Of a stretch of 64,000 bases of DNA, positions 29,988-42,500 are shown one piece after another. Each line of letters opens with the position of its first letter. The stretch's first letter is position 1. The notes under the pieces are model-generated. The model saw only the letters and a list, made by a program, of their open reading frames with translations. It had not been told where the DNA came from and did no database searches. Source of the stretch: Mycteria americana (Eukaryota > Chordata > Aves > Ciconiiformes > Ciconiidae); assembly GCF_035582795.1 (NCBI RefSeq), contig NC_134370.1, positions 38,923,501-38,987,500 on the forward strand, written 5' to 3'. Both the position numbers and the translations under genes were made by a program.

Positions 29988-30467
29988 TGGAGATCTACAT
30001 CACACAGGCACGCTGCTGGAGATCCAAGCAATGCCTGACCTCAATATCATTAAATCATGCTCCGGGGAGCTCTCTTGGATTTTAAATACTTTTTTTAAGA
30101 ACAAACTTCCTTCTTCTGAAACAAAGCCATGCTTAAACATTGGTGATTCCCCAAAAGTCACCTGCCCCAGTTTTTCTAGTTGTTTTCTTGGAAAACAAAC
30201 AGGCGATGGACATCAAACAGGCAACTTTGTGACATTTTGGTTACCGATAGGGAAAGGAGGTGGAAGGACTCTGGTTCCCCTGAAGGGAGGGCAGGCAATA
30301 CGTGTAGGAAAAGCTGTGGGAAATGCCATGGTTCCCAGCTGCAATGTGCTTTTGAGGAGTCACAGGACATCCCTGCCTGGCGTTCCTGGGTTCCTGTTCA
30401 AAATTCATGTCCTGTAAAAACACATTCCACCAATGAGTGGACCCGCTGCGGCAGCTGCGTTGCGACT
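29988..30467 (-). other. ASCC1: ASCC1 3'UTR
   Basis: Sequence between the ASCC1 stop and the first minus-strand AATAAA. Open frames on the top strand (29,941-30,417) are without homology. Confidence 0.6.
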
Positions 30468-30584
30468 TCAGGAGAAGGTCAGCTGCCCAGATGTCGCATA
30501 GTAGCCAGAGGCGTCTGAGGAGAACCTCTGGGAAAGACACACCGAGTCCAGCTGCACCTCTCCGAAGTAGAAGTTCTCGAAGAG
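30468..30584 (-). CDS. ASCC1: ASCC1 last coding exon
   Basis: 117 nt, 38 codons and TGA. LFENFYFGEVQLDSVCLSQR, then a tail ending SGQLTFS. Human ends CGQIDFS. It lies 16 kb downstream of the previous exon. Confidence 0.95.
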   Translation of the reverse strand, partial: LFENFYFGEVQLDSVCLSQRFSSDASGYYATSGQLTFS

Positions 30585-33500
30585 CTGGAAGAGAGGAGAA
30601 AAACATTTGAGGGGCACCTAGAGGAATGCAGCGTGCAGCTGGTCCATGGATCTCTCACAAGAGCCGGCCCTGCAAAAAGCCTCTACTCATAGACTTGTTT
30701 TTCCTTTAATGAAACTATTCTTTAAATTATTTTTCCCCCTAGAGACTGCACTTAGCCTTTAAAGCAAACAGTATGAAATGAACACCTCTTTATCTACAGC
30801 AGCAGTTGCTCAAACCTTCCCTACTTTGCTTTCTGTGTCTCATTTAGGGAGCCTGGGGAGGCTATTCACCGCCCCAAAGGCCACCACTTCGGGGTGGCTC
30901 TTGAGGTCACAGGCTCCGCAGGAGCAAGGATTGAGGCCAGGACGTTTTTACCAATCCAGGCCACAGGACGTACGATTTACAGTTATGGCTCAGTCCTAAT
31001 TCAAACTAGCAGGCTAGAGGCGCAAGGCTCTTCATCCCAGCACTGACCCCGCTTTGTTGGACAAATCCTTCTTTGTTCGGCAAAGATTTGAGTGCAAATT
31101 AATGAAAGCAAGCCAACTCTGGGACCCGGAGGGCGTGCCTCTGCTGATTAATCCAATGTATGAAGTAGACCAAAAAAAATGGCATCACAATTTCTTATGG
31201 GGAAGTTGAGCAATATTGCTGGAAAGGCATCGTGTCCAAGTGCAAAGTGCTCCTCCCGTTCCATTAAGACGCAGGAAATTGCTCTACCTGGAAACATCAG
31301 TCGTGCCTTAGGAAAAGCTCTTCAGTGGAGACGCTAATTTCAAAACTCCGCTTAATGGGAGCACTATGAGTCACTGAGGGCCTGAGCAGTGACATCTCCC
31401 CACGTGGAGATCTCTGAAATGTCCATTCCATCTGTCTGCTATTGAATTTTCTATCTGTCCCTGCAGGCACTGGCTCAAGACAGTTGCACACCCTTTCCTG
31501 CCATTACAGAAGCCATGAATGCAAGGGCCAGCGAAGGCTGACGCATTAATTACAACACCTCCTCCTAGAGCCAGTAGTGCATCAATTCCTCCATACAGTG
31601 AATGATCGAAACCCCAAATACCTAGTCAGCATCTGAAAGGCTGCACTTCTCCTCCTCCAAAAAGGCATTTGGCTCTGCCTGGCACTGATTTGGGCAGGAC
31701 TGCTCTTTTGTTGGTTCTCCCAAGAGTATTCTACTTTGCGAATACCCCTTTTTGCAAGGGAACCAGCTAGGTTGCTTTCAGGACAATTCCTGGTTTCGCT
31801 GTCACTCCTCCACAAAGCAAAAGTGACTTAGAGAAAGTGATTCCTTGCCCATCTTCAGGGCAGAGCAAGTAGGGCTTCAGCCAGGGAGCACCACCAAGGT
31901 ATGTGGGTTGCAGACCAGACGCCAGGCACCGTGATGAATCCAGCCCCTGCTCCAGACTGCCAGCTCACCCAGACAACTCTCCACTCAGGATTTGGCTGAG
32001 GCCAGCAATTCCCCATTGACACACGACAGTCAGAACGGCACCTCTGAAGAGAAGGGGTATTTATGCGTGCCGAGCCAGCTCTCAGCGATTGCTAAGCCCC
32101 TGCTTTGGTTTGAAATGGCTGCAGCTGCAGTCAGACATGCTGCAGAGTTCTTGCTGCCAGCAGCCCACCTGCCAGGGACCACCTCCTCCTCCCTGGACCT
32201 GCCTGCGTGGCAGCACAGGCAGTTAACCCTGAAGCTGCTTCTGCAAAAAGCACCTGGGTTAGCACAAATGCCGCGAAGAACTGGGTTTCTTTGCACCAGA
32301 CCATTTAGTCACAGCATGCCTGCCTAGGAGAGGCAGTGGGCAGCCTCCGGCTCACCTGCACCTCCCTGCAGCTCATCCTGCCTTTGGGGTGACTCTTGTC
32401 CCTTAAGACCCTGGCACAAGGACTTACTTTGCACAGGGCCCGAAGTAATTTGCTGCTAATCACTCAGACTCATATTAAGCCGCAACTTGCTGCCAGTTCT
32501 TCTGAGCACGTACTCGGCAGGAGCCAGGCACCCCGCCACAGGGGTCACGCAGGTCCCTGTCCCAGCAAGAGGCCCCACTGCAGCAGCCTGGCTTCAAGGG
32601 ACACTGTGTGTGCAGCTCCATGCGGCCACTGCCCTAAAGCAGGGCACCCTGTTGAAAAGAAGTTGTGCTAAGGGAGTGTCTCAAACAGGGAGAGGAGGAA
32701 AAGAGAGAAGAGAAATTACTACAGCCATACAAACTCCATTTTATACAATTAAAGATTTATACAATTAAAGATTAATTATGTTCCCAAAAGCCTGCGTAGT
32801 TCATGTTAGAGGACTTAGGATAAAATGTCTCATTAATAAGAGATGGTAGTAAAAAGGGGTTGGTCTCCTTTCTCTTTTTGTTTTGGCTGATCTGAGAGGG
32901 AAGGATGATTTCCAGCTCTCCAGGGCTCGCTGCAGTGCTTGCTGCCAGCGTGCCCACTCACCCCAAACCTTAACACCCGACTCTGTCAAAATGGTCGTTC
33001 ATATCGACACTCCTTTCCTTCACAGAGCACTCTCCACCCAGGAAAAATGGAACTAATTTCTCTCCATTCCTAATGGAGAGAGTGGTAGGTGCACTGGTAA
33101 GCAAGGAGATACTACAATTTGAAAAGGATTTTTTTAAAAGAGAAGGGGGATGAGATGCATTTATTCCTGTAGAATGAAGTCTTTGCAAACATGAAGAAAA
33201 CAAACGAAACGCTGGGATGTGCTGGTCCCATCAGCAGCCCTGGAAGTCAAACCTTTACACAAAACAGTGAAAGGAAGAGTCTTTCAAATACTTGTTTATA
33301 TTATCTCTGCACACCATGACCTGTTTTTCTTACAAAACACACGTACTTCAAAGCAAAAATTAGTTAATGAGACAAACCCTCCCTCGAACCCTCTTGACTC
33401 GCACAGCCTCAGGCACATTGGACCAGAAAGACAATCAGAAAGTCCCAGAAGACACTGCCCAGGTCAAGGGCCCTCCATTTGTACACTGCTAAAAGTGAAG

Positions 33501-36500
33501 TAAAACCCTTGTACCAAAGCACTTTGTACTCCCTTGGCTTTTTTAAGACCTACCACCTCTCGTGTGTCCGAGCGTGTGTGTGTTTCCCAGGGAGAACGCT
33601 GCTAGAACTATTGATTTTTGGTAATGTAGCTGTACTTTCTGAGAGTAAACATGCTACAAGATTTAGAGGACAACCAGAGACATTTTTTTCTGCTCTTGTT
33701 TCAAGCTGGCTTCTCACTGATGCTTCTTTGCTCCCTGAGGCTTCCCACGACAGAAGCTACAGGACGCCAGGCGTGGGGATCACAGGCGAGCCACCGTATG
33801 GCTGAGATCTGCCTCGGGCAGTGGGAGAGAGGCTCCTCAAACATCTTCCTCTGAGACCCCCGAAACACTGGGAGCTGGCTTCCCGTCACGAAAGCATCCT
33901 GCGCTTGGGTCCCTGGGGGCTCAGGAAGAGATTTCAGAAGGCCAAGCCTCTACTTTTGACTTTCACTTCTATTTATCTTGGGGAGAAGCCAAGCAGAGCC
34001 GAGAAAGATATTTATATCTCCCCCCTCTCCCCAGCCACCACGGAAACGCTCTGGTTTCGGAGGAGGCCTGTAGCACAGCTGATGAAATGCCTCCTATAAA
34101 AGCATTTTAGCATTTTTTTATTCTGGGCCAGGAAAGATGATACCTGGAGGTTATTACGCTTCACGCACAAATGCTGATAACCCTAAGACTTGCCTAGTTC
34201 CCCTCCTGTCCTTTCCCATGGGTGCCAAGGGCCCATCCTTCCCCAAAAAGGCTGCAGGGAGCATGAGGAGGTGTGGATCAGGAGCAGCTAGAAGGGAGGC
34301 GGGGGGGGAGGAAAAACGCAATCACCCGCACGGTTACCGAAAGCCGTGTCATTTGATTGGAGTGGGACGTGAGGCTCAGCAAAAGCACAGTAATTCTATA
34401 AATCCAAACACGCTGAAGGATTTATATCCGCGCTGCCTAAAGAATAAATAAGAGGTTGGGGGTTGGGATTTTTTTTTTTTTTTTTAAAATATTATAAATG
34501 AAAATGAACTTGATGGAGGTAAAGGTCAGCTTATGAAGTCAACCCCACGCACGCTGTGCAAGCTACTAACTCCCATCAAGGGAATAGCACTTACCAGATT
34601 AAGTGCCCTCTGTCTCCCTGCTGCCTTCCCAAATTAAATTAGAACCGAATAAGGAAAAAGTATTGTTAACTTTTAACCCCAGACCCCACACCTCTAAGCA
34701 AACATGCCAGAGATGTTCCCTGCCTTTCAAACCACAGCCAAAGGCTCAGAAATCACTCAGCGAGGATGTCTAGGACATGGCATCTCCCACAGGGAGGAAG
34801 CAGGTGCCTAGAGAGCAGCACAGCATCCTCCTGGGAGCAGTATCCTAGGACCTGCAGGGGATGGCAGGGACTGCAGCCGCGCCGCCTTTCCCGAAAGCCA
34901 TGAGCCCCCGAGAGAGGGAGCGTACTGGTCCATAGATAACCCATATTTCACATGTCAGCCTGCAAACTACCGAAGACCCACAAGTGCAAACGCTCCTCCT
35001 TCTCCCTCTCCCTTCTGGGAGGCTGGGTCAAGGACACAACTGTGCAGGGAACGATGAAAGGCAGGCAGCCCTGCAGTAGCTCCCAGAAAGCAAGCTCTTC
35101 TCCATTTCTCCCCCAAAGTCACTTATTCTGAGCCAGGAAAAGCCAGCAGCACGCCTGTCATTTCTAACACCCCAATTTCTCTCATTTAAGACAATTCTGT
35201 TCAGATGCTGGAAACCCTTCTTCCTCTGAGGAAGAGGTCCGTTCCTCTCTATTACCCACAAATTACACAGCAGGGCTCCCTTGGGGTGTGACAATCATTT
35301 TCTGAAGGAAGACAGAGGCTGAAGACTTGTTTTGGGAGAGAAAGAATCACACATCAAACCGCTCACTCCTTGCAAGCCTGAGCCAAAAATGCTAGTACAA
35401 ACTTCATCCCCCAAACCACAACTTCCTTATCAAAGGCAGAGCAACAGATCAAAACCGGGATGCCTCCTTTCTGCATTTTTTCCCTCTTTTGCCTAAGCCT
35501 GTAAAGTAGGTTTTACCAAAGCACTGTAGAAACAAATGCAAAGGAGGACGATTCCTCGATGAAGCAGTTAAAACATGTGCCTAAATGATGTTGTGTTCCA
35601 GAGCGCGGGTATTTGTCAAGCAGCCATCCTTGGGGGCTCGATTCCCGCAGACAACCCTCCCAGAATGAGACAGCACCTTTGTGTTCAAACCTGGAAACAA
35701 CAGCAATAAATCACAGTGCTAATCCACGTAAAGACAGCAGCAACGCGTTTCAGCTCCGGTTATGAAGAGCGGAGATGCCAACACAAACTGGTGCTTTTAA
35801 ATCACCTGTCACGGGCTCAACAAGCATGAGAAATATTAATAGATTTGCCTGGAGAGGCACTGGGCAGCGGGAGGACAAAATAAGTCCAGACATGGGAAGG
35901 GAGTAAGAGGTATTTAAAACTTCCTTCACGTAATCTCTGGCTTGCACTCACACCGCCTGGCCTGGATTTTGCTGCTACCATCAGGATTATTGATCAGTTT
36001 TTAAAGCTTTATGTCGTCTACAGTAGTCAGCCAAAAAGGACCCATCCTGAATTAATAAAAAGTTCAAGCAGCTCTGCTGAGAGCCTCAGTGATCAGAAAC
36101 GCCAAGGGAACAACGATTCACTGCAATGCCTTGCAATTAAAAACTACCACCAAAGAACAGCATTATCACAGGATAAAATGCATACACTCACACACATACC
36201 CCGCTAATCTGTGGGGAGCTCGCTTTGTTGTGAACTCCAGCCACAGAAAGCAGTGCCTTAGGGTAGGGGTATTATAGATTAACAGTACAAAACTGTCCCG
36301 GGTGAATCAGCGCTGCGGGCGAGCAGAGGCATGTAATGTCATTAGCCTGTAACCAATCAGCCTAAGAAACCCGGCTGCCCTCGGCGGGGAGCTGAGGGGG
36401 GGGTCCCATTTTCCATATCTGGAATGAGAACAGAAATTAGCAACTTCTGAGACGCAGGAAGGAAGAAGCTTGCAGCTCCGGGAATGAGTTGCGGATGAGC

Positions 36501-39500
36501 TCACTGTCATTCCTGCTGCGCAGTCCACATTGAGGATGGGATGCCAGCAATCCCTTCTCCTCTGTTTCACCCAGGTTGAAGGTGTTTATCCACCAAAAGA
36601 TCCCTTCCAGGAGGGCACGCGGACAGGCTGAGTGCCGCTCGTCTCTGCCTCCACAGGAGAACATGGGCAGGAGGATCGCCTTTGACAGGCAACCCGGTGC
36701 TGTGGCCATGCAAGATCACGCCGGGAATCAGGGTCCAGCAGCAGACAGCAGCACGAAGAGAGCTCAAACCAGCAGATTAAACTCAAGCTTCAGAGGAGCC
36801 GCAGGCTTTACAGCTTCATCTGTTCTGCACGCAGTGACAACAGTCACCAGCTCGCCCGGCAGCAGCTGCTACCCCCAGCGTGTCCCAATCAGGAGCAGCG
36901 GTAAATGAACTCAGAAAGCCGGGAGGGACGGGAGGTTGCTTTCTGTGGGAAATCAGCATGCTACGGTGCTGTTGTCCCCTTTGGGGAAGGGAAGAAGCAA
37001 ACAAAATCCCAGGCACCCGATGACAAGCATGGAGAAAAATTAAGCGGCATTTCTGAAGAGATGCCTCAACGTGGAGCAATGAAACCTGTTTGTTTTCAGA
37101 TTCTCTGCACCCTCCCCTGGACATTCCCAGCGGTACTCACAGCAGAGCACAACCCCCCAAACCCATCTTACACTACAAGGGAGGGGAGGGACCCAGACAG
37201 GATCAGACCATGGGCTGTGACTTGCCCAAATAAACATCAGGCTATTTTTCCATCTCGTAAGGGATTATACATTTGAATTAAGGCTTGTATTATGCGTCCA
37301 CACCTTGGGACGGAAAACACTGCAGAAGAGCACAGAGCAATCGCTCTTCCAAATCATCTGGCTAAAGCACAACTGCGGTACCCATGCCAGCTACAGCAGG
37401 GAAGGCAACTGCTGTGTTACAGGGCTGATACCAGCATTAAGCAAAAAGGACTGATAGAGGAAAAGTTACTGATGGCAAAAAACATTGATGGATTAAAAAT
37501 TAAAAAAAAAAAAAGATTTAGAAATGTGAAAGTAACACTCAGAAACACTGATGGACTCTTAAGAAGAGTCCACTGTAATCCAGCAAACTCTATCCATCGG
37601 AGCTCTTCTGATTAACCTCCTTTGCTGCACGAACCACAGCCTCCAACCCTGCTTTTGGGATCCCACCTACCTGCTTAACGCGCCTCACTCCTGCGACCTC
37701 CCACACAGACCTGTCAGGGCCTCTCAGGTCTGAGGAGCACCTCTGTCACTCCTCAGCAGGCTGACTTGTGAACACAGTTCAGCAATGGAAAGCTGTTGGT
37801 AAAAGAGAGACCTCAAGGGCCAGCCTGCCTGCGCCCCGTTTCAGCTTTGTGGATTTATGCTACCAACACCTCCCTGTTGACCACCCCAGTGGTCCACAGA
37901 AGGCTGTTACCTCCACAGCACAAAAGGGCAGAAGCTGCCCCAGTTCCCAGGCTACAGTACGTGCTGGCACAGCTCCTTCTTCCTTGTCCTGAGAAATGCA
38001 CCAAATCCCTTTCCATTTGTGACCTAAACTCCCCCAAGCTATGACAGACAAACCCCAAACCAAATCCCCTGATTGCTCCCTGAAGATGAAACACAAACAG
38101 GCAATGTGTCAAGATCTGGGGAGTTTGTTCAATTAATAGATTTTTTTTCTTCTATTTTCAACTTTCAAAATATGTTTTCTGAAACAGTTTGGTGCCAAAA
38201 AAGAAGTATCTGATTCCTGTATTATTCACTCTGGACACCACTCCGCCAATGATTATCTGTCAGAGGTTTAATTGTGTTTGGAAGCTTGCCAGCAATAATG
38301 CACAAGAAGTGTAGGAAAAGCAGGTAGACAGGCACCCATCCAGAGAGGCGGCTCTTCTCGGCGTTCCCCACCTCTCCTCCAAATTAGCAACTGCTTCCTT
38401 TTCATGGCTTTTTAAAGGATCGCTGGCCAGGCATCCAGCACCTTCCATTACTGCACAGGTGTTACAAGATTAAGACATCATGCAGAGTCACAAGGCAAGG
38501 GTGGAAGCGAGGGTTAGGAAGGGCAGAGAGAGAAAGCAGTCATCATCTGGGCCGTCACCATGAGCACGCTGCCTGCGCCAAGGCCTCCAAGCGTCAGCCA
38601 CAAAGCTCAGTGGGCGTACACGGATCGTTTGTTTTGTTCTGCAAGCGTGCAGCTGGCTCTGGAGTGTCTCTCCATCACCAATATAGCATCGAGTCCTTCC
38701 ACCCAGATAACGTGAGGAACTTCCCTTCCCCTCTCATTTTCTTTCAACCTCTGGCAGGTTTTAAAAGGTGGCAGCAGAGGCCCTTTCACCTCATTTTCCT
38801 TAGGAAGAATAAAGCATGCAGACTTCAGGAGGGAGAAGATCTGGCCATAAAAGTCCCAGTGGCCTATCTTTTGGGAGTGCAGCTGATCTGTATCATAAGC
38901 AAAGCACTAACTCCTTTATCGTTCACTTTCAGCTTGCTACTACTCGAGTCATTTATATCCGCAAGCTTTGCCATGAACCACCAAGACCTGAAATTACAAA
39001 CAAGCAAGCATCTTGGCTTAGGCACAAGCCCAACACGGGATGCAAGTCAGGGGTATCTCCTCATGACACAGGAACAGTCCTTCCAATTAAATCACTGGTG
39101 CCATCCCTCAGAAAGCAATAACAATATAACCATCTCTATGTGGAAAAGTACCATCAATATAAGAGCAAGAAGCACGTATGGAGTTTGGGGAGAAAGATCC
39201 TAGGCGTATAAGATGGGAGGTTTCATTTTTATATTATTTTACTGAGCCAAAGTAAATGCCACATAAATGCCAAGAAGCTTTTGGTATGTTCGCAAATGTC
39301 GTCTCATGGGTGTTTTGCATATATCTCACACAGTAATCATAAAGCAACAGGCTGAAGAAAGGACCAAAACAGGTCATTGACTCCGCCGTCCTCTCATTCC
39401 CCGAGGCAGAAAAAGCTCATCGCTGGCAGATCCTGGACTAACGTCTCTGCTCCCTCCGAAGAACCAAGATCCCCATTGCTCCTGCTCCTCTAGGGGAGTG

Positions 39501-42500
39501 CTTCATTATCCTTCCCATTACAAAGATCTTCCCAACACTTCGAACCTCTTGCTGCAACTTAAGCCCATTATTTCTCACCTTACCATCAGAGCATGGAGGA
39601 TAGAGTATCCACTACTGGCAAAAGCTTTCACATGCTTAAAGAGTTTTTCCTATCTGTTGTCATCCTCCTTACTTTTATTAGCCTCAAAACAACTCTAAGT
39701 CTTTCAGTCTCAGCTCGCAGACATTGTCTAGCCCTCCGATTATCTTATTGTTGCTTCTGGGCTCTTTGCAGCCATCCATGGTGCCCAAAACTGGACAAGA
39801 ACTTCAGCTGGGGGCTGAGTGGTAAGCATAGTCAGAGGTTTACTTTACAGACATTTGCCTCTTTCTTTTATTTCCACAGACCCACTCAGCTGGCTTGTGC
39901 TCTGGAGCAGTCCCCCATAACCCAAACCCCATAACCCAAACCCTGGTCCGTGGGGCCGGTATTGAGGCAGTTCTCCATCCTGCACCCATGCCACTGCTCC
40001 CTCCTGGACCTGCCCTTGTTTGCAGCAGCCCGTTTGTTTCTGCCTGATTTCTCAAGATCATTTGGAGCTCTGTTCCCTCCTACTAATGTGTGCAATTTTC
40101 CTGCCTCTCCCCAGCTGGGTTTCATCTGCAGACCCTAAGAGAAGCATGCTTCATACAGTCCATAACGCCCTCATGACCTCCACGGGTGGGAAGGGTATGA
40201 GGTTTCCAGCTGAGCTCTGCAAACATGGAAGCAGCTGATCCTTCTCCTCTGACTGCTGCCATGCAAAACCTCAGCTCCTCATAAAACTGCAGCAAAGCCA
40301 CCTCAGCTGCCAGAGGGTGATGCAGCAGTGGGAGCATGACATTCAGCAATAGTCTAAATTAATCTGTCAGGTCTGATTTCTTGCAAATAAAACTATTTGG
40401 GGCCAGATGCAAGCCTTTGTTCAGCTGAGATCCTCTCCCTCCAGGGTCCCCCCTCCTTCACAAGCCAAATCTAGAGATGCTCCCGCTACTGCCATACCGC
40501 AAAACCTTTGCTTTAGCTCAGGGTTTTGGGTCCATTCCCCCCCTCGCCACAAATCCGTGAAAATTCATGCGCTTGAGGAAATCAAACCTAGTTGCTATGG
40601 TGAAAGGCATTCTGCAAACTAAGAAACAAATACAAGTGGGACATTTGGAGATTCCTGGATTTTTGCACATCTTTCAGGCAAGAATAAAAAAAACCTCCAG
40701 CACATTAAAGGCTCCGCTAACTTCCCAGACCCTGCTACACCTCAACCATGAAGGATTTACAGTACTACTTATTTAAGGAAATTAATGATCAAGTACTGCG
40801 TTTCTCCAAAGAAGCCTCATCCCCGTGGCTCCTAGTACTGCCTATTATAGCAAAGGCAGCAACAGTTTTTAAGAGCTGGGCTTCGGCTTTGCTGCAGAGA
40901 TGCCAGGAGGCTTGAGACGCATCCGGGAATACTAGGACAAGGAGCTCCCATCAATGTGACCTACTCGCTACGCTCACCAAACCACTAAGAGGGGGAGCCC
41001 AGCTACAGAGCCAGTAAATTAATTCAGACAGACCCAGGAAATTATCTGGCAGAAGGGTCACAGCACCTTTGGGATATCTGCCTACTTTTGCTAATCAATG
41101 TGTTCTTTCTTTTTTTTGTACTTAATGCGCTGGGTCCCTGTCTTCTATTAAGGCACTGCTGTAATTCAACCCCTGCCAGCTCCACCGAGAAAAATTGTCC
41201 TCTTAAGATCAAAGAGGTGATGCTGTCTCGGCTGGCTGGTGGCAGAACAGCGGTCTCGGGGAAATGAGGAGGCGGGATGCCCACTGGGTGGGAGGCAGAG
41301 GGACACACAGCATGACCTCCAAAGGCAGAGGCACCCACAGCACCTCCAAAACAGCTGAACTGCTGGGCTGGAGGGGACTGCGGCAGTGCCAGGGGGCACA
41401 GAGCAGCACACAGCTTTGCTTTCCTATGGCACACCACAGACAGCCCTGCCCCAGAAGGGGCAAGGGGATTCAGAAACTTTATAACCCTCTCAGCAAATCC
41501 TCCCTCTTGCAGCACTCACGGTTCCTGCTAAAATTAAGTCAGACAGGTGCTGAGCACCTCTGAAAAAAAAAAAGAGCCTTCTCCCCTTTACAGTAAGGTC
41601 ACCAAACAGATCTCTGTCACATGCAGGCAAGTTAGCACAAACCTTCTGCACTTCCTGCACTGTGTTCTCCTCAGTGCGGTGTCTCAGCCTCCTCTCAATA
41701 CCTCCAACGCCGCCTCGTTGCTCTGCTCCAAGGCCCAAACACTCCAACAAAGGTATTTTCCCTCTATTGTCTAGTCTGATTTTTCAAATGCCACTTCAGA
41801 TTCCCGTTTCACCAAATGCAAATAATGTGAATAAGCCTTTTTTTTTCCTGAAGAATATCATCCGTAGGAAAGCATTTTCATGACAACCCCAATTTAATCT
41901 CCTTTTTTCCCCCAAGATCATACAAACATGGATCTCCAGTCTCGTCTGCTCAACTGCCACATCCTCCCATCCCACTGTTGCTCTAATTGCGCACTGCTGA
42001 GCCCCCTCGATCGCTTCAGTATCCCTCAATAATGGCAGGATCAGAACTGAAGGCAAAAATCCTCTCCTCTGCAAAGCGGCATTACAGCCTTTCATTTCTG
42101 CTTTTGATTCTTCTGTAAAACCGAGGCGAGGAAAGCACTGGCTTTTTTCTGATACAGTGATGTTGCACCACAATCTCTCATTCAGTCTGTTCTCACCCCA
42201 GCGGATTTTTGTTTGGTATTTTTAACTCTAAACTTTCCAAGCAGCCACCTCCCGTTAGGCACTTGTTCCAGTTGCCAGCCTGACTTTGGATATATCACCT
42301 TTATCACCTCACTGAGGATAACAAGATGTTCTTACCCTTGCCGAACACCGGGCAGTCTTGATCTCACCTAACGTGGGTTCTTTGGCCCTTTGATTTAACC
42401 TCAGCTTAAAAATACACCGGGAAAGGACTCTGTCTCCTTAAATTCACTAACGAAAGTTACACAGAAAAGGCCTGGGTACCGATGGCTGCAGAACACAAAA

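Noticed and set aside
38610-39203. 197-codon plus-strand frame in the last ASCC1 intron
   Set aside because: No homology, no fitting splice sites or promoter; length within chance expectation for a window of this size.
39909-39942. Interstitial telomere repeat
   Set aside because: Only two copies of a 15-bp unit, not TTAGGG/CCCTAA arrays.
42244-42330. Possible CR1 remnant (acttgttccagttgcc near 42,260)
   Set aside because: A single short block resembling CR1, with no flanking agreement.
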